Assembly (NCBI GenBank): GCA_016710115.1
Contig: JADJLN010000010.1
Coordinates: 124,001-188,000, forward strand
Length of the DNA: 64,000 nt
Direction: 5' to 3'
Source: Saprospiraceae bacterium
GTDB taxonomy: Bacteria; Bacteroidota; Bacteroidia; Chitinophagales; Saprospiraceae
The position numbers were made by a program, and so were the translations under genes. Positions 26,972-36,747 of this stretch are shown one piece after another; within the stretch, counting starts at the first letter, position 1, and each line of letters opens with the position of its first letter. The notes beneath the pieces were generated by a model that searched no databases, was not told where the DNA came from, and saw nothing but the letters and a program-made list of their open reading frames with translations.

Positions 26972-28894
26972 GTTCACGTCGATCACCCAAAGCGACTCGG
27001 TCCACGCTTCATTTCGGGTGGTTGCTCCTCCCGGGAATCGTTGCCTGTTTTCTGTATGCCAATACACTTGGCCATCAATGGTGTCTGGATGACTATTCTG
27101 TCATTGTGGATAACTGGGTGACACAAAAGGGTGTGGCCGGTATTCCGGATCATCTGACCCACGATTATCGGTACGGGTACTGGAACAGCCAGGGCGATCT
27201 GTATCGACCTTTGTCACTGATCCTGTTTTCTACTGAGTGGGAGTTGTTTGGGAATAATCCTTCCCCGGACATTTGATCAATGTCCTGTTGTATGCATTGA
27301 TCTGCATCTTCTTCGGTTTGGCCCTGTATAAATGGAGTCAGAGCCCCGTTTTTTCAATGGTCGCCGCACTGCTCTTTGCGGTTCATCCTGTTCATACGGA
27401 AGTGGTGGCGAATGTGAAAAGTCGGGATGAGCTGCTGGCCATGTTCTTTCTGATTTCGACCTGGTGGATCTGGCAGCGGTTGCAGCACCACCGACCGAAA
27501 GCCCTGTATCTGATCGCCGCCATGGTAACCTGGTCGCTGGCCCTGCTGTCGAAGGAAAGTGCAGTGACTTTCCTGCCTTTATTGCCGTTAAGTGTATATG
27601 TCTTTCGGAAGAAACCGATGGCATCTGATTATTGGATGACGCTTGTGTTACTGATCCCTACCGGAATATTTTTATTTGTTCGTCAAGCTGTTCTCGGAAC
27701 GGTTCGTGGAGTGGAGAAGGTCTCGTTTTTGGACAATGTTCTGGCTGGGGCAAAATCGACACCTGAGGCATTGGCCTCTGCTATCCGTTTGATCGGTGAA
27801 TATTTGCGGATGCTTGTTGCACCCTGGCCGCTCGTATCGGATAAGGGATGGAATCAGATCCCCTTAGCGGATTTCAGCAGTGCCGGAGTGTGGTTGAGTT
27901 TACTGGTCATATTGGCCGGTATCGGAATCATTTTCCGCTTCTGGAAGACGAAGAAACGGCTGGTTTTTGGTCTGGTTTGGTTTGTTGTCACCTTTGCATT
28001 GGCGGCTAATTTGCTGTTCCTCATCGGGACGTCTTATGGTGAGCGATTATTGTTTTTACCCAGTGCCGGTTTTGCCATTGCCGTTGCGGCATTGTTGCGA
28101 TGGAAAAATGAAGGCACGAATCCGGAATGGAAAAGCTGGAGCCGGCAACCTTTGGGTATGGGATTTATCGCAGTTTGTCTTCTTTTTTCAGTGTTGACGA
28201 TCAGTCGGAATCCGGCCTGGTATGACAGTGCGAGTTTGTATGCGGCGGATATTGAGGCCTCTCCGAAGAGTGTCAAGTTGCGTTATCATCATGCGCTGGA
28301 AACGGGGAAAACGGCGGCCTTGATCGCTGAAGGTCCGGAGCGAAAACGGCTGCTGGATCAGTCGATCACCGACCTGGAGAAGGTGATGAAGGCCCATCCG
28401 AATTACTGGGAGGCATTTGGTACAGCTGGCCTGTACGAATTCAGGCGAGGCAATCGGGACAAAGCACTGGAATATTATACAAGGGCAACCACATTGAATC
28501 CGAACGCATCGATTGCCTGGAGCAATATGGGCATTATCTACGCGGAGCGGGGCCAGCCGGAAAAAGCCCGTGAGGTGTATGAACGAGCGGTTGCAGCGGA
28601 TCCACGTTTCTCGGATGGATGGATGAATCTGGGTGCCATTGCAGCTCAGACGGGTGATTTCCCGACTGCGATCCGGCATTTCGAAGAGGCCATGAAGTAT
28701 GATCCGGACAATGTCCGTCTCCTGAATATGCTGGGCTCATCCTACCGGGATAACGGTCAGCCGGAAAAGGGACAGGTGTATCTGGATAAGGCGGTACGGC
28801 TGGAGGAAGTGATAATTTTCGCAATTTGCTCAAGTTGCTGTATAGCTGGCGCCATTCGGGAATGTACGGTGTTCGTACAGCGGGTAAAAGGTAA
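26968..28894 (+). CDS. Membrane glycosyltransferase-like protein with TPR repeats (two one-base deletions)
   Basis: About 642 residues after repair. The N-terminal half has some ten membrane segments and the early motif WCLDDYSVIVDN of TMTC-like O-mannosyltransferase/GT-C proteins, with HPVHTEVVANVKSRDELLA in a loop. Residues about 430-620 are four or five TPR repeats (YWEAFGTAGLYEFRRGNRDKALEYYTRA and following). The frame breaks near 27260 (NNP; one base missing) and near 28806 (RLEG; one G missing, giving GSDNFRNLLKLLYSW). The repaired end is TAA at 28894. Such proteins are thought to transfer sugars to extracytoplasmic proteins; the exact role here is unknown. Confidence 0.8.
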
Positions 28895-30328
28895 AGGTAA
28901 AGGCGAAGGGTAAAGGGTCAATGCAAAATTCCGATTGCCAAATCATGAACACCGAATATCGTCAGAATCACGGATTTTCGCGGATGGGAGGATTTCACGG
29001 ATTTTATAGTGGGTTCTTCGGGCTTTCAATTTGGTGTTTATGTGAGTGAGGCTGGCACTGCCATCAGGTCCGACCCCTACAGGGCCGATTCTGCACGGGA
29101 GAGACGGCTATACATGTTTGGCCCCTCCAGGGCCACCTTTGGTTTTAATTTCTGGATTGGAATTTTGGGAATTTTTTGTGATTTGAGATTTGTCTTTTGG
29201 TGCTTACCCTCCAAGGGTTTTCCATGCGGTGAGACACCGCTATACATTCGTTTCATGTGAACTATCATGATGGTCAACTCGTCTCCGGGATGCCGGTGAG
29301 ACACTGGCATGAACGATGTTTTTTTAAATATGGTAAAGGGGGGAGCCCTGAAGGGGCCCAATCCATCAGGGTTGTGCAGGGGCATTTGGTCCGACCCCTT
29401 ACGGGCCACCTCTGGTTTTGAATTTCTGGATTGGCATTTGGGATTTTTTTATGATTTGAGATTTGTCTTTTGGTGCTTACCCCCCAAGGGTTTTCCATGC
29501 CGTGAGACACCGCTATACATCAGATTCATGGACTATCATGATGGTCACGGACTTCGGGATGCCGGATGAGACACTGGGATGAACGTGCTTTTAATATGGT
29601 AACGGGGAGCCCTGAAGAGGCCCAATCCATCAGGGTTGGGTAGGTCTGGTCCGACCCTACAGGGCCGATTCTGCAAGGGATAGCTATACATGTTTAGCCC
29701 CTACAGGGCCACCTCTGGTTTTGAATTTCTGGATTGGAATTTGGGATTTTTTTATGATTTGAGATTTGTCTTTTGGTGCTTACCCCCCAAGGGTTTTCCA
29801 TGCGGTGAGACACCGCTATACATTCGTTTCATGTGAACTACCATGTTGGTCAACTCGTCTCCGGGATGCCGGTGAGACACCGGTATGAACGGTTTTTTTA
29901 CAGGTAAATAGGATAGCCCTGAAGGGGCGCCATACATCAGGGTTGGGCAGCGCCCAACCTGCTGATCCACCCCCTGTGAAAAGCCCTGAAGGGGCGCAAT
30001 AAAACTCGGCAACCAGGACTGAAGAGGCATCAGAGATCAGGCTACATTGGGCGGTAAATGGCAAAGGGTAAATGGCAAAAGGTCAAGGCAAAATTCCGAT
30101 CGACACAATAGATTGACCATCGAAACAACTCAATAACCCAATAACGAAATAACATTCTCATCCCTCATCCCTGATTCCTCATGCCTGATTCCTCATTCAA
30201 TCTGGACAATTGACCGTCGAAACAACTCAATAACCCAATAACCCAATAACCCAATAACGAAATAACCCCTGTTCCCTGATTCCTCGACCATCCTTTTGTT
30301 GCCGTACCTTGTGGCAAAATCTGCAGCC
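28895..30328. repeat. Array of composite palindromic repeats, then AATAACCC-type repeats
   Basis: No gene is seen in 1.4 kb. From about 29070 to 29960 a unit of about 250-310 bp occurs three times. Each copy has GACCCCTACAGGGCC-like and GCCCTGAAGGGGC-like palindromes, a TTTTGAATTTCTGGATTGG...ATTTGAGATTTGTCTTTTGGTGCTTACC segment and GGTGAGACACCG hairpins. The copies begin near 29070, 29385 and 29648, and a fourth partial palindrome cluster ends near 30005. From 30120 to 30275 the DNA is built of AATAACCC 8-mers and CCTGATTCCTC words. Six- to seven-base GTAAAG(G) words lie at 28885-28918. Confidence 0.75.
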
Positions 30329-30745
30329 ATGTCCACCCGCTCCACCGTTGTCTCCGGCAAAGCCACCCCTCGTGGGAAATTTCCGCATATCAAACGCGCC
30401 GGTGACTTCCTGTTTGTCTCCGGCACCTCCAGCCGCCGTCCGGACAATTCATTCGAAGGGGTAGAAGTGGATGAAATGGGCACCACCAATCTGGATATTA
30501 AAGCCCAGACTAAAGCCGTAATCGAAAACATCAGGGATATCCTGTCCAGCGAAGGAGCGGGCCTGGAAGACATCGTCGAAATCAGCACCTTCCTGGTCAA
30601 CATGAATGACTTTGGTGGGTACAATGAGGTCTATGGACAGTATTTCGACCACAATGGACCCACCCGCACCACGGTGGCTGTCCACCAGTTGCCTCATCCC
30701 CATCTCCTGATCGAGATCAAGGCGGTGGCCTACAAGCCAGCCTGA
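30329..30745 (+). CDS. RidA-family deaminase, probable 2-aminomuconate deaminase
   Basis: 138 residues from ATG 30329; the frame opens at TTG 30296 but that start adds an unsupported leader. It is a RidA/YjgF fold protein: GDFLFVSGTSSRRPD, QTKAVIENIRDILSSEGAGLEDIVEISTFLVNMNDF and the end PHPHLLIEIKAVAYKP with a Glu in the active-site strand. It stands 82 bp before tryptophan dioxygenase and next to the 2-aminomuconate semialdehyde dehydrogenase. In such loci the RidA member is the 2-aminomuconate deaminase (giving 4-oxalocrotonate); that specific role is inferred from context. Confidence 0.85.
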   Translation: MSTRSTVVSGKATPRGKFPHIKRAGDFLFVSGTSSRRPDNSFEGVEVDEMGTTNLDIKAQTKAVIENIRDILSSEGAGLEDIVEISTFLVNMNDFGGYNEVYGQYFDHNGPTRTTVAVHQLPHPHLLIEIKAVAYKPA

Positions 30746-30773
30746 TCTCCTTTGCCACCAGCCGATCAGGATC

Positions 30774-30806
30774 ATTGGGGGGGCGGGAGATAGTTCCTAT
30801 CTTTCC
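30774..30806 (+). promoter_or_regulatory. Possible promoter of the kynA operon
   Basis: ATTG (30774-30777), a 20-nt spacer and TATCTTTCC (30798-30806) resemble TTTG-N19-TAnnTTTG, 21 bp before the kynA ATG. The spacer contains a run of seven to eight G residues. Confidence 0.35.
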
Positions 30807-30827
30807 AGCCGACCAAATGCAGAGATC

Positions 30828-31931
30828 ATGAGCGACGGCAAATCCTATACGTCCATCCACTATCACAGCTATCTCCAACTCGACAAACTCCTGGACAGCC
30901 AGGACCTGATGAGTGAAAAAGCAGGACAACCTGCACATGATGAAATGCTGTTCATCGTTGTTCACCAGGTGTATGAACTCTGGTTCAAGGAGATCATTCA
31001 CGACATGGGTTCTGTCCGTGACCTGTTCGCCCAAGGTGCCATTGATGAGCGCAATCTCGGACTGGCCATTTCCCGGCTCAATCGGGTGATCGAGATCCAG
31101 AAGCTGCTCATCCAGCAGATCCTGGTGATGGAGACGATGACCCCGCTTGATTTCCTGGACTTCCGACATCACCTCTTCCCCGCCTCCGGGTTTCAGAGCT
31201 ACCAGTTCCGACAGATCGAAGCCATGCTGGGACTGCCCAGCCATCAGCGGCTGACGTACAATCAGAAACCCTACCATATCGTCTTCCAGGACGACCAGAA
31301 AAAGGTGCTTGAAGACCTGGAAGACCACGGCACCATCTTTGCCGCCATTGAGAAGTGGCTGGAACGAACTCCCTTCCTGGACTTCGGCGATTTCAATTTC
31401 CTCGCCAGTTATAAAGAAGCCGTGAAGCGTATGATGGAGAGCGAACGAAAGGCCATCAAAGCAGCGCCTCTCCTCAGCGAAGAATCCAAGGCCATGCGCC
31501 TGGAGATCCTCCAGAACAATGAAGACTATATCATGGCCGTCCTCGATCCGGATCAACATCAGGTGATGCGGGAGGAGGGGAAATTGCGCCTGTCCTACCA
31601 GGCCACCATCGCTGCCTTGCTCATTCATCTTTACCGGGATGAACCGATCCTGCACCAGCCCTTTATCCTGCTGCAAAAACTGTCGGAGATCGATGAAGGC
31701 CTGACGGCGTGGCGGACACGTCATGCCCAAATGGTACTCCGTATGCTGGGCCGCAAAATGGGCACCGGTGGTTCCAGTGGCCATGATTACCTGGCGGCAA
31801 CAGCAGCCAAACACAGCATTTTTTCGGATTTTCACAATATTTCCACCCTGCTCATCCCTCGTTCGGAATTGCCTGTTTTACCGCAAACCGTCCGGGATAA
31901 TCTCAACTTTCACTATTCCGTCCAGTCCTGA
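30828..31931 (+). CDS. kynA: Tryptophan 2,3-dioxygenase
   Basis: Heme enzyme that opens the indole ring of L-tryptophan to N-formylkynurenine, the first step of the kynurenine pathway. 367 residues. Typical segments are YHSYLQLDKLLDSQ, HDEMLFIVVHQVYELWFKEI (substrate pocket) and LDFRHHLFPASGFQSYQFRQIE. The C-terminal WRTRHAQMVLRMLGRKMGTGGSSGHDYL holds the proximal heme histidine and the GTGGS loop. It is longer than the ~280-residue proteobacterial form, as in the Bacteroidota and animal type. Its TGA overlaps the ATG of the next gene by one base, which marks an operon. Confidence 0.97.
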   Translation: MSDGKSYTSIHYHSYLQLDKLLDSQDLMSEKAGQPAHDEMLFIVVHQVYELWFKEIIHDMGSVRDLFAQGAIDERNLGLAISRLNRVIEIQKLLIQQILVMETMTPLDFLDFRHHLFPASGFQSYQFRQIEAMLGLPSHQRLTYNQKPYHIVFQDDQKKVLEDLEDHGTIFAAIEKWLERTPFLDFGDFNFLASYKEAVKRMMESERKAIKAAPLLSEESKAMRLEILQNNEDYIMAVLDPDQHQVMREEGKLRLSYQATIAALLIHLYRDEPILHQPFILLQKLSEIDEGLTAWRTRHAQMVLRMLGRKMGTGGSSGHDYLAATAAKHSIFSDFHNISTLLIPRSELPVLPQTVRDNLNFHYSVQS

Positions 31932-33373
31932 TGATCCAACTGAACAACTACATCGATGGCCGGCAGGTGCCGCCCAAATGCAATGCCTATCTGGATAATT
32001 TCGAGCCTGCGACAGGACAGGTGTACAGTCGGATCCCGGATTCGGATCAGGAAGACGTGGCCCTGGCCTATGCAGCGGCAAAGGCGGCTTTTCCCGCCTG
32101 GTCCAGGACCTCGCTGGAGGAGCGCTACCGCATCCTGATCCGGATCAGTGAACTGATCGATCATCACCTCGAAGAACTGGCCGAGGCGGAAAGCCGGGAC
32201 AATGGGAAGCCGGTGTGGCTGGCCAAAAAGGTGGACATTCCCCGGGCGTCCTCCAATTTTCGATTTTATGCCACCGGACTGATGCATTTTGCCTCTGAAT
32301 CGCATGAAATGCCCGGTGAAGCGATCAACTACACCTTGCGTCAACCCATAGGGGTAGTCGGTTGCATCTCTCCATGGAATCTGCCGCTCTACCTGTTCAG
32401 CTGGAAGATCGCCCCGGCTCTGGCAGCTGGCAATACGGTAGTGGCCAAGCCGTCGGAGATCACACCCTACACCGCCTGGCGCCTGGGCGAGATCTGCATG
32501 GAAGCCGGCTTGCCTCCAGGTGTGTTGAATATCGTCCACGGTACCGGCCCTCGAGTTGGTGAGGCTATCGTCACCCATCCAGGCATCAAGGCCATCAGCT
32601 TTACCGGCGGAACAACGACGGGTGCTCGGATCGCGGCAACTGCTGCACCGATGTTCAAGAAGCTATCATTGGAACTGGGTGGGAAAAATCCCACCCTCAT
32701 TTTCGCGGATGCCGACTTTGATGATGTGCTCCGTACGACGGTTCAATCCGGCTTTGCCAACCAGGGCGAGATCTGCCTGTGTGGCTCCCGGATCCTGATC
32801 GAGAAATCGATCTATGAAAAATTCCGGGATGCCTATGTGGAGAAGATCAGCCGACTGAAAGTGGGCGATCCCACCGATCCGGAAACCCGGGTCGGGGCCA
32901 TCGTCTCCGAAGCGCATAAGGACAAGATCCTCTCCTATATCGCACTGGCCCAGGAAGAAGGGGGGCGGATCCTATGTGGAGGTAAGGCTGTCCAGGTGGA
33001 AGGTCGCTGTACCAGTGGCTGGTTCATTCAGCCCACGGTCATCGAAGGTTTGGACCAGGGATGCCGCACCAATCAGGAGGAGATCTTTGGTCCGGTGGTG
33101 ACCATCCAGCCTTTTTCAACAGAAGAGGAAGCACTTTTGATGGCTAACGGGGTACGGTATGGCTTGGCCACCACCGTCTGGACCAGTGACCTCAAGCGCG
33201 CCCATCGGGTCGCCGGCCTGCTCGAAGCCGGTATCGTCTGGGTCAACTGCTGGCTTCTCCGCGACTTGCGCACCCCATTCGGTGGCATGAAGGACAGCGG
33301 CGTCGGCCGGGAAGGGGGATGGGAAGCGATGCGGTTTTTTACGGAGGCGAAGAATGTTTGTATTAAAGTGTAG
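31931..33373 (+). CDS. Aldehyde dehydrogenase, probable 2-aminomuconate 6-semialdehyde dehydrogenase
   Basis: 480 residues, full-length NAD-dependent aldehyde dehydrogenase. Rossmann segment TPYTAWRLGEI...VHGTGPRVGEAIVTHPGIKAISFTGGT; general-base Glu in LELGGKNP (about residue 255); catalytic Cys in FANQGEICLCGSR (about 289). It resembles the hydroxymuconic/aminomuconic semialdehyde dehydrogenases. Its place directly after kynA (one-base overlap) and next to the RidA and ACMSD genes supports oxidation of 2-aminomuconate semialdehyde to 2-aminomuconate. The stop codon TAG is the first triplet of a downstream TAGGAGGTTATGAG repeat. Confidence 0.9.
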   Translation: MIQLNNYIDGRQVPPKCNAYLDNFEPATGQVYSRIPDSDQEDVALAYAAAKAAFPAWSRTSLEERYRILIRISELIDHHLEELAEAESRDNGKPVWLAKKVDIPRASSNFRFYATGLMHFASESHEMPGEAINYTLRQPIGVVGCISPWNLPLYLFSWKIAPALAAGNTVVAKPSEITPYTAWRLGEICMEAGLPPGVLNIVHGTGPRVGEAIVTHPGIKAISFTGGTTTGARIAATAAPMFKKLSLELGGKNPTLIFADADFDDVLRTTVQSGFANQGEICLCGSRILIEKSIYEKFRDAYVEKISRLKVGDPTDPETRVGAIVSEAHKDKILSYIALAQEEGGRILCGGKAVQVEGRCTSGWFIQPTVIEGLDQGCRTNQEEIFGPVVTIQPFSTEEEALLMANGVRYGLATTVWTSDLKRAHRVAGLLEAGIVWVNCWLLRDLRTPFGGMKDSGVGREGGWEAMRFFTEAKNVCIKV

Positions 33374-33448
33374 GAGGTTATGAGTATGGAGTCGAGGAGG
33401 GGAGAAGTCGAGAAGGTTATGAGGTTATGAGTGAAGGAGGTTATGAGG
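33372..33448. repeat. GAGGTTATGAG repeat, left flank of the four-helix gene
   Basis: Words GGAGGTTATGAG and GAGAAGGTTATGAGG fill the spacer after the dehydrogenase gene. They are the reverse complement of the block on the other side of the four-helix-bundle gene (33964-34020), so that gene sits between inverted copies. Confidence 0.75.
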
Positions 33449-33510
33449 GGGATAGAATTGGAAGTTTGTCAAATATGTCATGAGTAGAAGTAGATCAAAA
33501 TCACATATGA

Positions 33511-33963
33511 ATGGAATTTGATTTTCAAATTGAAAAATGGATGAATAAGTTGACTGACCAGTTCCTGGAAGATCAATTAAATGAACCTTCGGCCGATTAT
33601 GGTAATCATGTTTATAGTTTTGAAAAACTGGTTGTTTGGAATAAAGCTATTGACTTGGTGAAATGGATTTACGAAGTGACAGCTAATTTTCCTGGTGAAG
33701 AAAAATTTATTCTAACCTCACAGATTCGAAGGTCAGCGATTTCTATCTCCTCCAATATTGCCGAGGGGAGTGGTCGCCGAACGGCAAAGGATAAATGCCA
33801 CTTTTTAAATATTGCCTATTCTAGTGCAATTGAACTGCTGAACCAAGTGATCATCGCTTTGCGGCTCCAATTTATTTCAGAAACTCAAGAGGCTGATGCC
33901 AGACAGAAAATCCAGGAAATAACGGCCATGATTTATGGACTCCAAAAGAGTCTAAAAAACTAA
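33511..33963 (+). CDS. Four-helix-bundle protein (S23/IVS-type family)
   Basis: 150 residues, AT-rich compared with the genes on both sides. The family core is clear: FEKLVVWNKAIDLVKWIYEVTANFP at about residues 35-60, then LTSQIRRSAISISSNIAEGSGRRT and FLNIAYSSAIELLNQVIIALRL. These small proteins are known both inside 23S rRNA intervening sequences and as free-standing genes in Bacteroidota; their role is unknown. The leader of about 30 residues before the core is longer than usual. It interrupts an otherwise compact kynurenine gene cluster and is flanked by inverted word repeats, which suggests insertion. Confidence 0.88.
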   Translation: MEFDFQIEKWMNKLTDQFLEDQLNEPSADYGNHVYSFEKLVVWNKAIDLVKWIYEVTANFPGEEKFILTSQIRRSAISISSNIAEGSGRRTAKDKCHFLNIAYSSAIELLNQVIIALRLQFISETQEADARQKIQEITAMIYGLQKSLKN

Positions 33964-34020
33964 TTTCCTCATAACCTCATAACCTCATAACCTCATAACC
34001 TCATAACCTCATAACCTCCA
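33964..34020. repeat. CATAACCT octanucleotide tandem repeat
   Basis: About six copies of the 8-mer CATAACCT directly follow the four-helix-bundle gene and run to just before the ACMSD start. It is the inverted partner of the block at 33372-33448. Confidence 0.85.
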
Positions 34021-34035
34021 AACTCCTCCCCTCCA

Positions 34036-35029
34036 TTGCAAACCATAGACATCCACACCCACATCATGCCCGGCGACATGCCACGCTGGAGCCAGAAATT
34101 CGGCTACGGCGGATTTATTCATCTCGATCATCACAAGCCGTGTTGTGCGCGGATGATGCAGGACGACAAATTCTTCCGGGAGGTGGAGGACAATTGCTGG
34201 GATGCCGAAGCCCGCCTTCGGGATTGTGGCCATCATCATGTCGATCAACAGGTGCTTTCTACGATTCCGGTTTTGTTCAGCTATTGGGCGAAGGCAAAAG
34301 ATGCACTTGAAGTATCCCGGTTTTTGAATGATCATATCGCGGGTATTGTGGAGCGATATCCGGATCGCTTTTATGGCCTGGGAACGGTGCCTTTACAGGA
34401 TCCAGAATTGGCTTGTCGCGAAGTGGAACGCTGTATGATGGACCTGGGATTGTCCGGGATCGAGATCGGTTCGCATGTCAATGATTGGAATCTCAATGAC
34501 CCTGCATTGTATCCGTTTTATGAGACGTGTGAGCGAATGGGGGCAGCATTGTTTGTTCACCCCTGGGACATGATGGGTACGGATAAAATGCGCAAATACT
34601 GGCTTCCCTGGCTGGTGGGCATGCCGGCTGAGACCAGTCTGGCGATCTGCTCCATGATCTTCGGGGGCATCTTTGATAAATTCCCAAAATTGAGAGTGGC
34701 CTTTGCACATGGAGGTGGCTCCTTTCCGGCTACGATCGGACGGATCGAGCACGGGTTCAACGTCCGCCCCGACCTGGTGGCCATCGATAATGATGTCAAT
34801 CCACGAGAGTACCTGGGTCGGTTCTGGCTGGATTCGCTGGTGCACGACCCGGCCATGCTCCGCTACATCGTCGACCGGTGGGCCGGGACAAGGTGGCCCT
34901 GGGCTCGGACTACCCCTTCCCTCGGCGAGTTGGAGCCGGGGCAACTCATCCATTCCATAGACGAGTACGACCCAGGAGACGAAGGCAGGGCTGCTCGGCA
35001 AGAATGCCCTGGACTGGCTGGGGAAATAA
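34036..35029 (+). CDS. 2-amino-3-carboxymuconate-6-semialdehyde decarboxylase (ACMSD), frameshifted near the C-terminus
   Basis: Amidohydrolase-superfamily decarboxylase that turns ACMS, the nbaC product, into 2-aminomuconate semialdehyde, diverting flux from quinolinate/NAD synthesis to catabolism. The frame starts at TTG 34036 (MQTIDIHTHIMP). Zinc ligands are His7 and His9, a later His in LFVHPWDMMG (about 176) and His in FAHGGGSFP (about 226). After LRYIVD near 34875 three indels follow. Repaired, the sequence reads VGRDKVALGSDYPFPLGELEPGQLIHS with the catalytic Asp in GSDYP, then ...LLGKNALDWLGK and stop TAA at 35029, the normal length of about 330 residues. The unrepaired frame to 35238 is spurious. 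It converges with the next gene after 2 bp. Confidence 0.9.
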
Positions 35030-35031
35030 GC

Positions 35032-36693
35032 CTACCGCTGCACCATCGCCTTGCCGATCAGCATGCGACGTTGGTCTTTTCCAGTCCAGGTGATCCAGTA
35101 GGGGCCACTTGGCCAGTCGGACACAGAAAATTGAATAGGCTTTACCCAGGTTTCAATTTGCTGAATTTTTTGTTTTGTCCAAGTACATCCCAGCATTCGA
35201 TAAGCCCATTTTGTGGACAGTCATTTCCAGTGCATTGAAGTGAAATATACGCTTTAGCCGGCACGGGAGAAATGATCCATTCACCAAAAAAAGATGGTGT
35301 ATAAACAGGGACATAAACTCAACTGTGACGCAAGCCGTGTCCTCGCAAATGGCTAGAGAATCGGGTGAGACGATGGTGACGACCAGACAAAAGTTCCAGC
35401 TTCTGATGTTAAGTAATGAGTACTGTCTCCTCCCATTGCCAACTGGTCGTATTTACTTTGAACCAGTCAAAATAAGTCGGATAGAAAGATGGATCAACCA
35501 GTGAATTCGAGCCATCGAGTTCGACAGTATCTCCATCTACACCTAATATTGGCGGATCAAATACATACGCATCTAAACTGAGACACACAACATCAAAACT
35601 GATTATACTGTCACAATATGGATAAGCTGCTTGTGAGAGTACAATTTCTTGTGATCCCTGCTGATTGCATGAAATTGGTGTATTTGCTACCATCACAATA
35701 TCGGATTCACAGAGATAGAACGCCCCTAATTCAGTCTGTTTTACAGGAGCACTATTGACCGTCAAGGTGACAACAGAATCACATCCTTCCGGAGTGATTA
35801 AAACCACTTCATGGATTCCGGGTGGGTAATTCTGTCCTCCATAAGAATAAGTCTCATTTTCGCAAATTAAAACAGAATCCGGGTCTTCAGAAGTTGTCCT
35901 CGTGTACTTCAATAGTAATACACGTTTGAGATGGATTTTCGAAAACCCCAAGGCATAGGTTAGATGCATCAACACATAATTCATAGATGCCTGCCTCTGG
36001 CCATTGGATATCTAAAAAATTTTCTGGACCAGCGACGATTTCCACACCATCGAGATACCACCAAAATTCAATCGCCCCCATAGGCGGCGCAATCGTATAG
36101 GTTAAAAAAGATCCCTTGCAAGCCAATAATGGACCATCAATGGGCTCTGACCAGGTATTGATATCAGGTTCTCCACAGGGTGTGTCGACCGAAATAGTCA
36201 GATCACAAGCAGATCCTGCACAACCATCGATCGCAAAATAGTAAATATGACCAAGAGTTAATCCAACAGGATTCAATGTGATGGATTCATCACCCGGACA
36301 TACAACATCACAATCAAGAATTTCATCGGGTTGGTCAGTAGAACTTAGACATAGACCATTACCTCCATATCTGTAAATCGCAGCCTGAACACCAGTTGTT
36401 CCATTTACAGTATCGCAGCCTGACAGATGTATAGTGAGTTGCAATTCCGTGCAGCCAGCATAAAATGCAAACCAAAGTGGATTATGAGGAGACCCCCCGT
36501 TAGAACACATAGGGGCTGGTGCATTAAATGTCAGTATTGAACTCATGGATGTGCAATACCCATCCAGAATATCGATATCGCATATAATTGGAGCGCTCTC
36601 ACAATTATTTGTGGCAGATGGAATATCGCAAGGTTGACCAAAAATGAAAGAAGCACTGGAGAGGATAACCAAAATGATTAAGAATCTTTTCAT
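35032..36693 (-). CDS. Secreted surface protein with T9SS type A sorting domain, paralog 1 (several indels)
   Basis: About 553 residues when joined. Signal peptide MKRFLIILVILSSASFIFG, start ATG 36693. Residues about 20-170 form a Cys-rich domain (ESAPIICDIDILDGYCTSM...GSPHNPLWFAFYAGC...AIDGCAGSACDLTISV). PKD-like segments (LTYTIAPPMGAIEFWWYLDGVEI) and gliding-type segments (ICENETYSYGGQNYPPGIHEV) follow. Breaks occur near 35900, 35403, about 35340 and 35180. The repaired end (VPAKAYISLQCTGN...NGLIECWDVLGQ...IQQIETWVKPIQFSVSDWPSGPYWITW...KAMVQR) is a C-terminal sorting domain for the type IX secretion system, so the protein is exported and probably anchored to the surface. Confidence 0.8.
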
Positions 36694-36747
36694 GGTCAAT
36701 GAATTAAGGGCAGCACTAAATAATATAATTTATGGCTAAATTAATGC

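Noticed and set aside
30717..31835. 372-codon minus-strand open frame
   Set aside because: Antisense shadow of tryptophan 2,3-dioxygenase.
33511..33963. Intervening sequence of a 23S rRNA gene
   Set aside because: The four-helix-bundle family is known from such insertions, but no rRNA sequence flanks it here; both neighbours are metabolic genes.
35030..35238. C-terminal extension of the ACMSD frame
   Set aside because: It results from a frameshift. The repaired frame stops at 35029, and the DNA beyond encodes the opposing surface protein.
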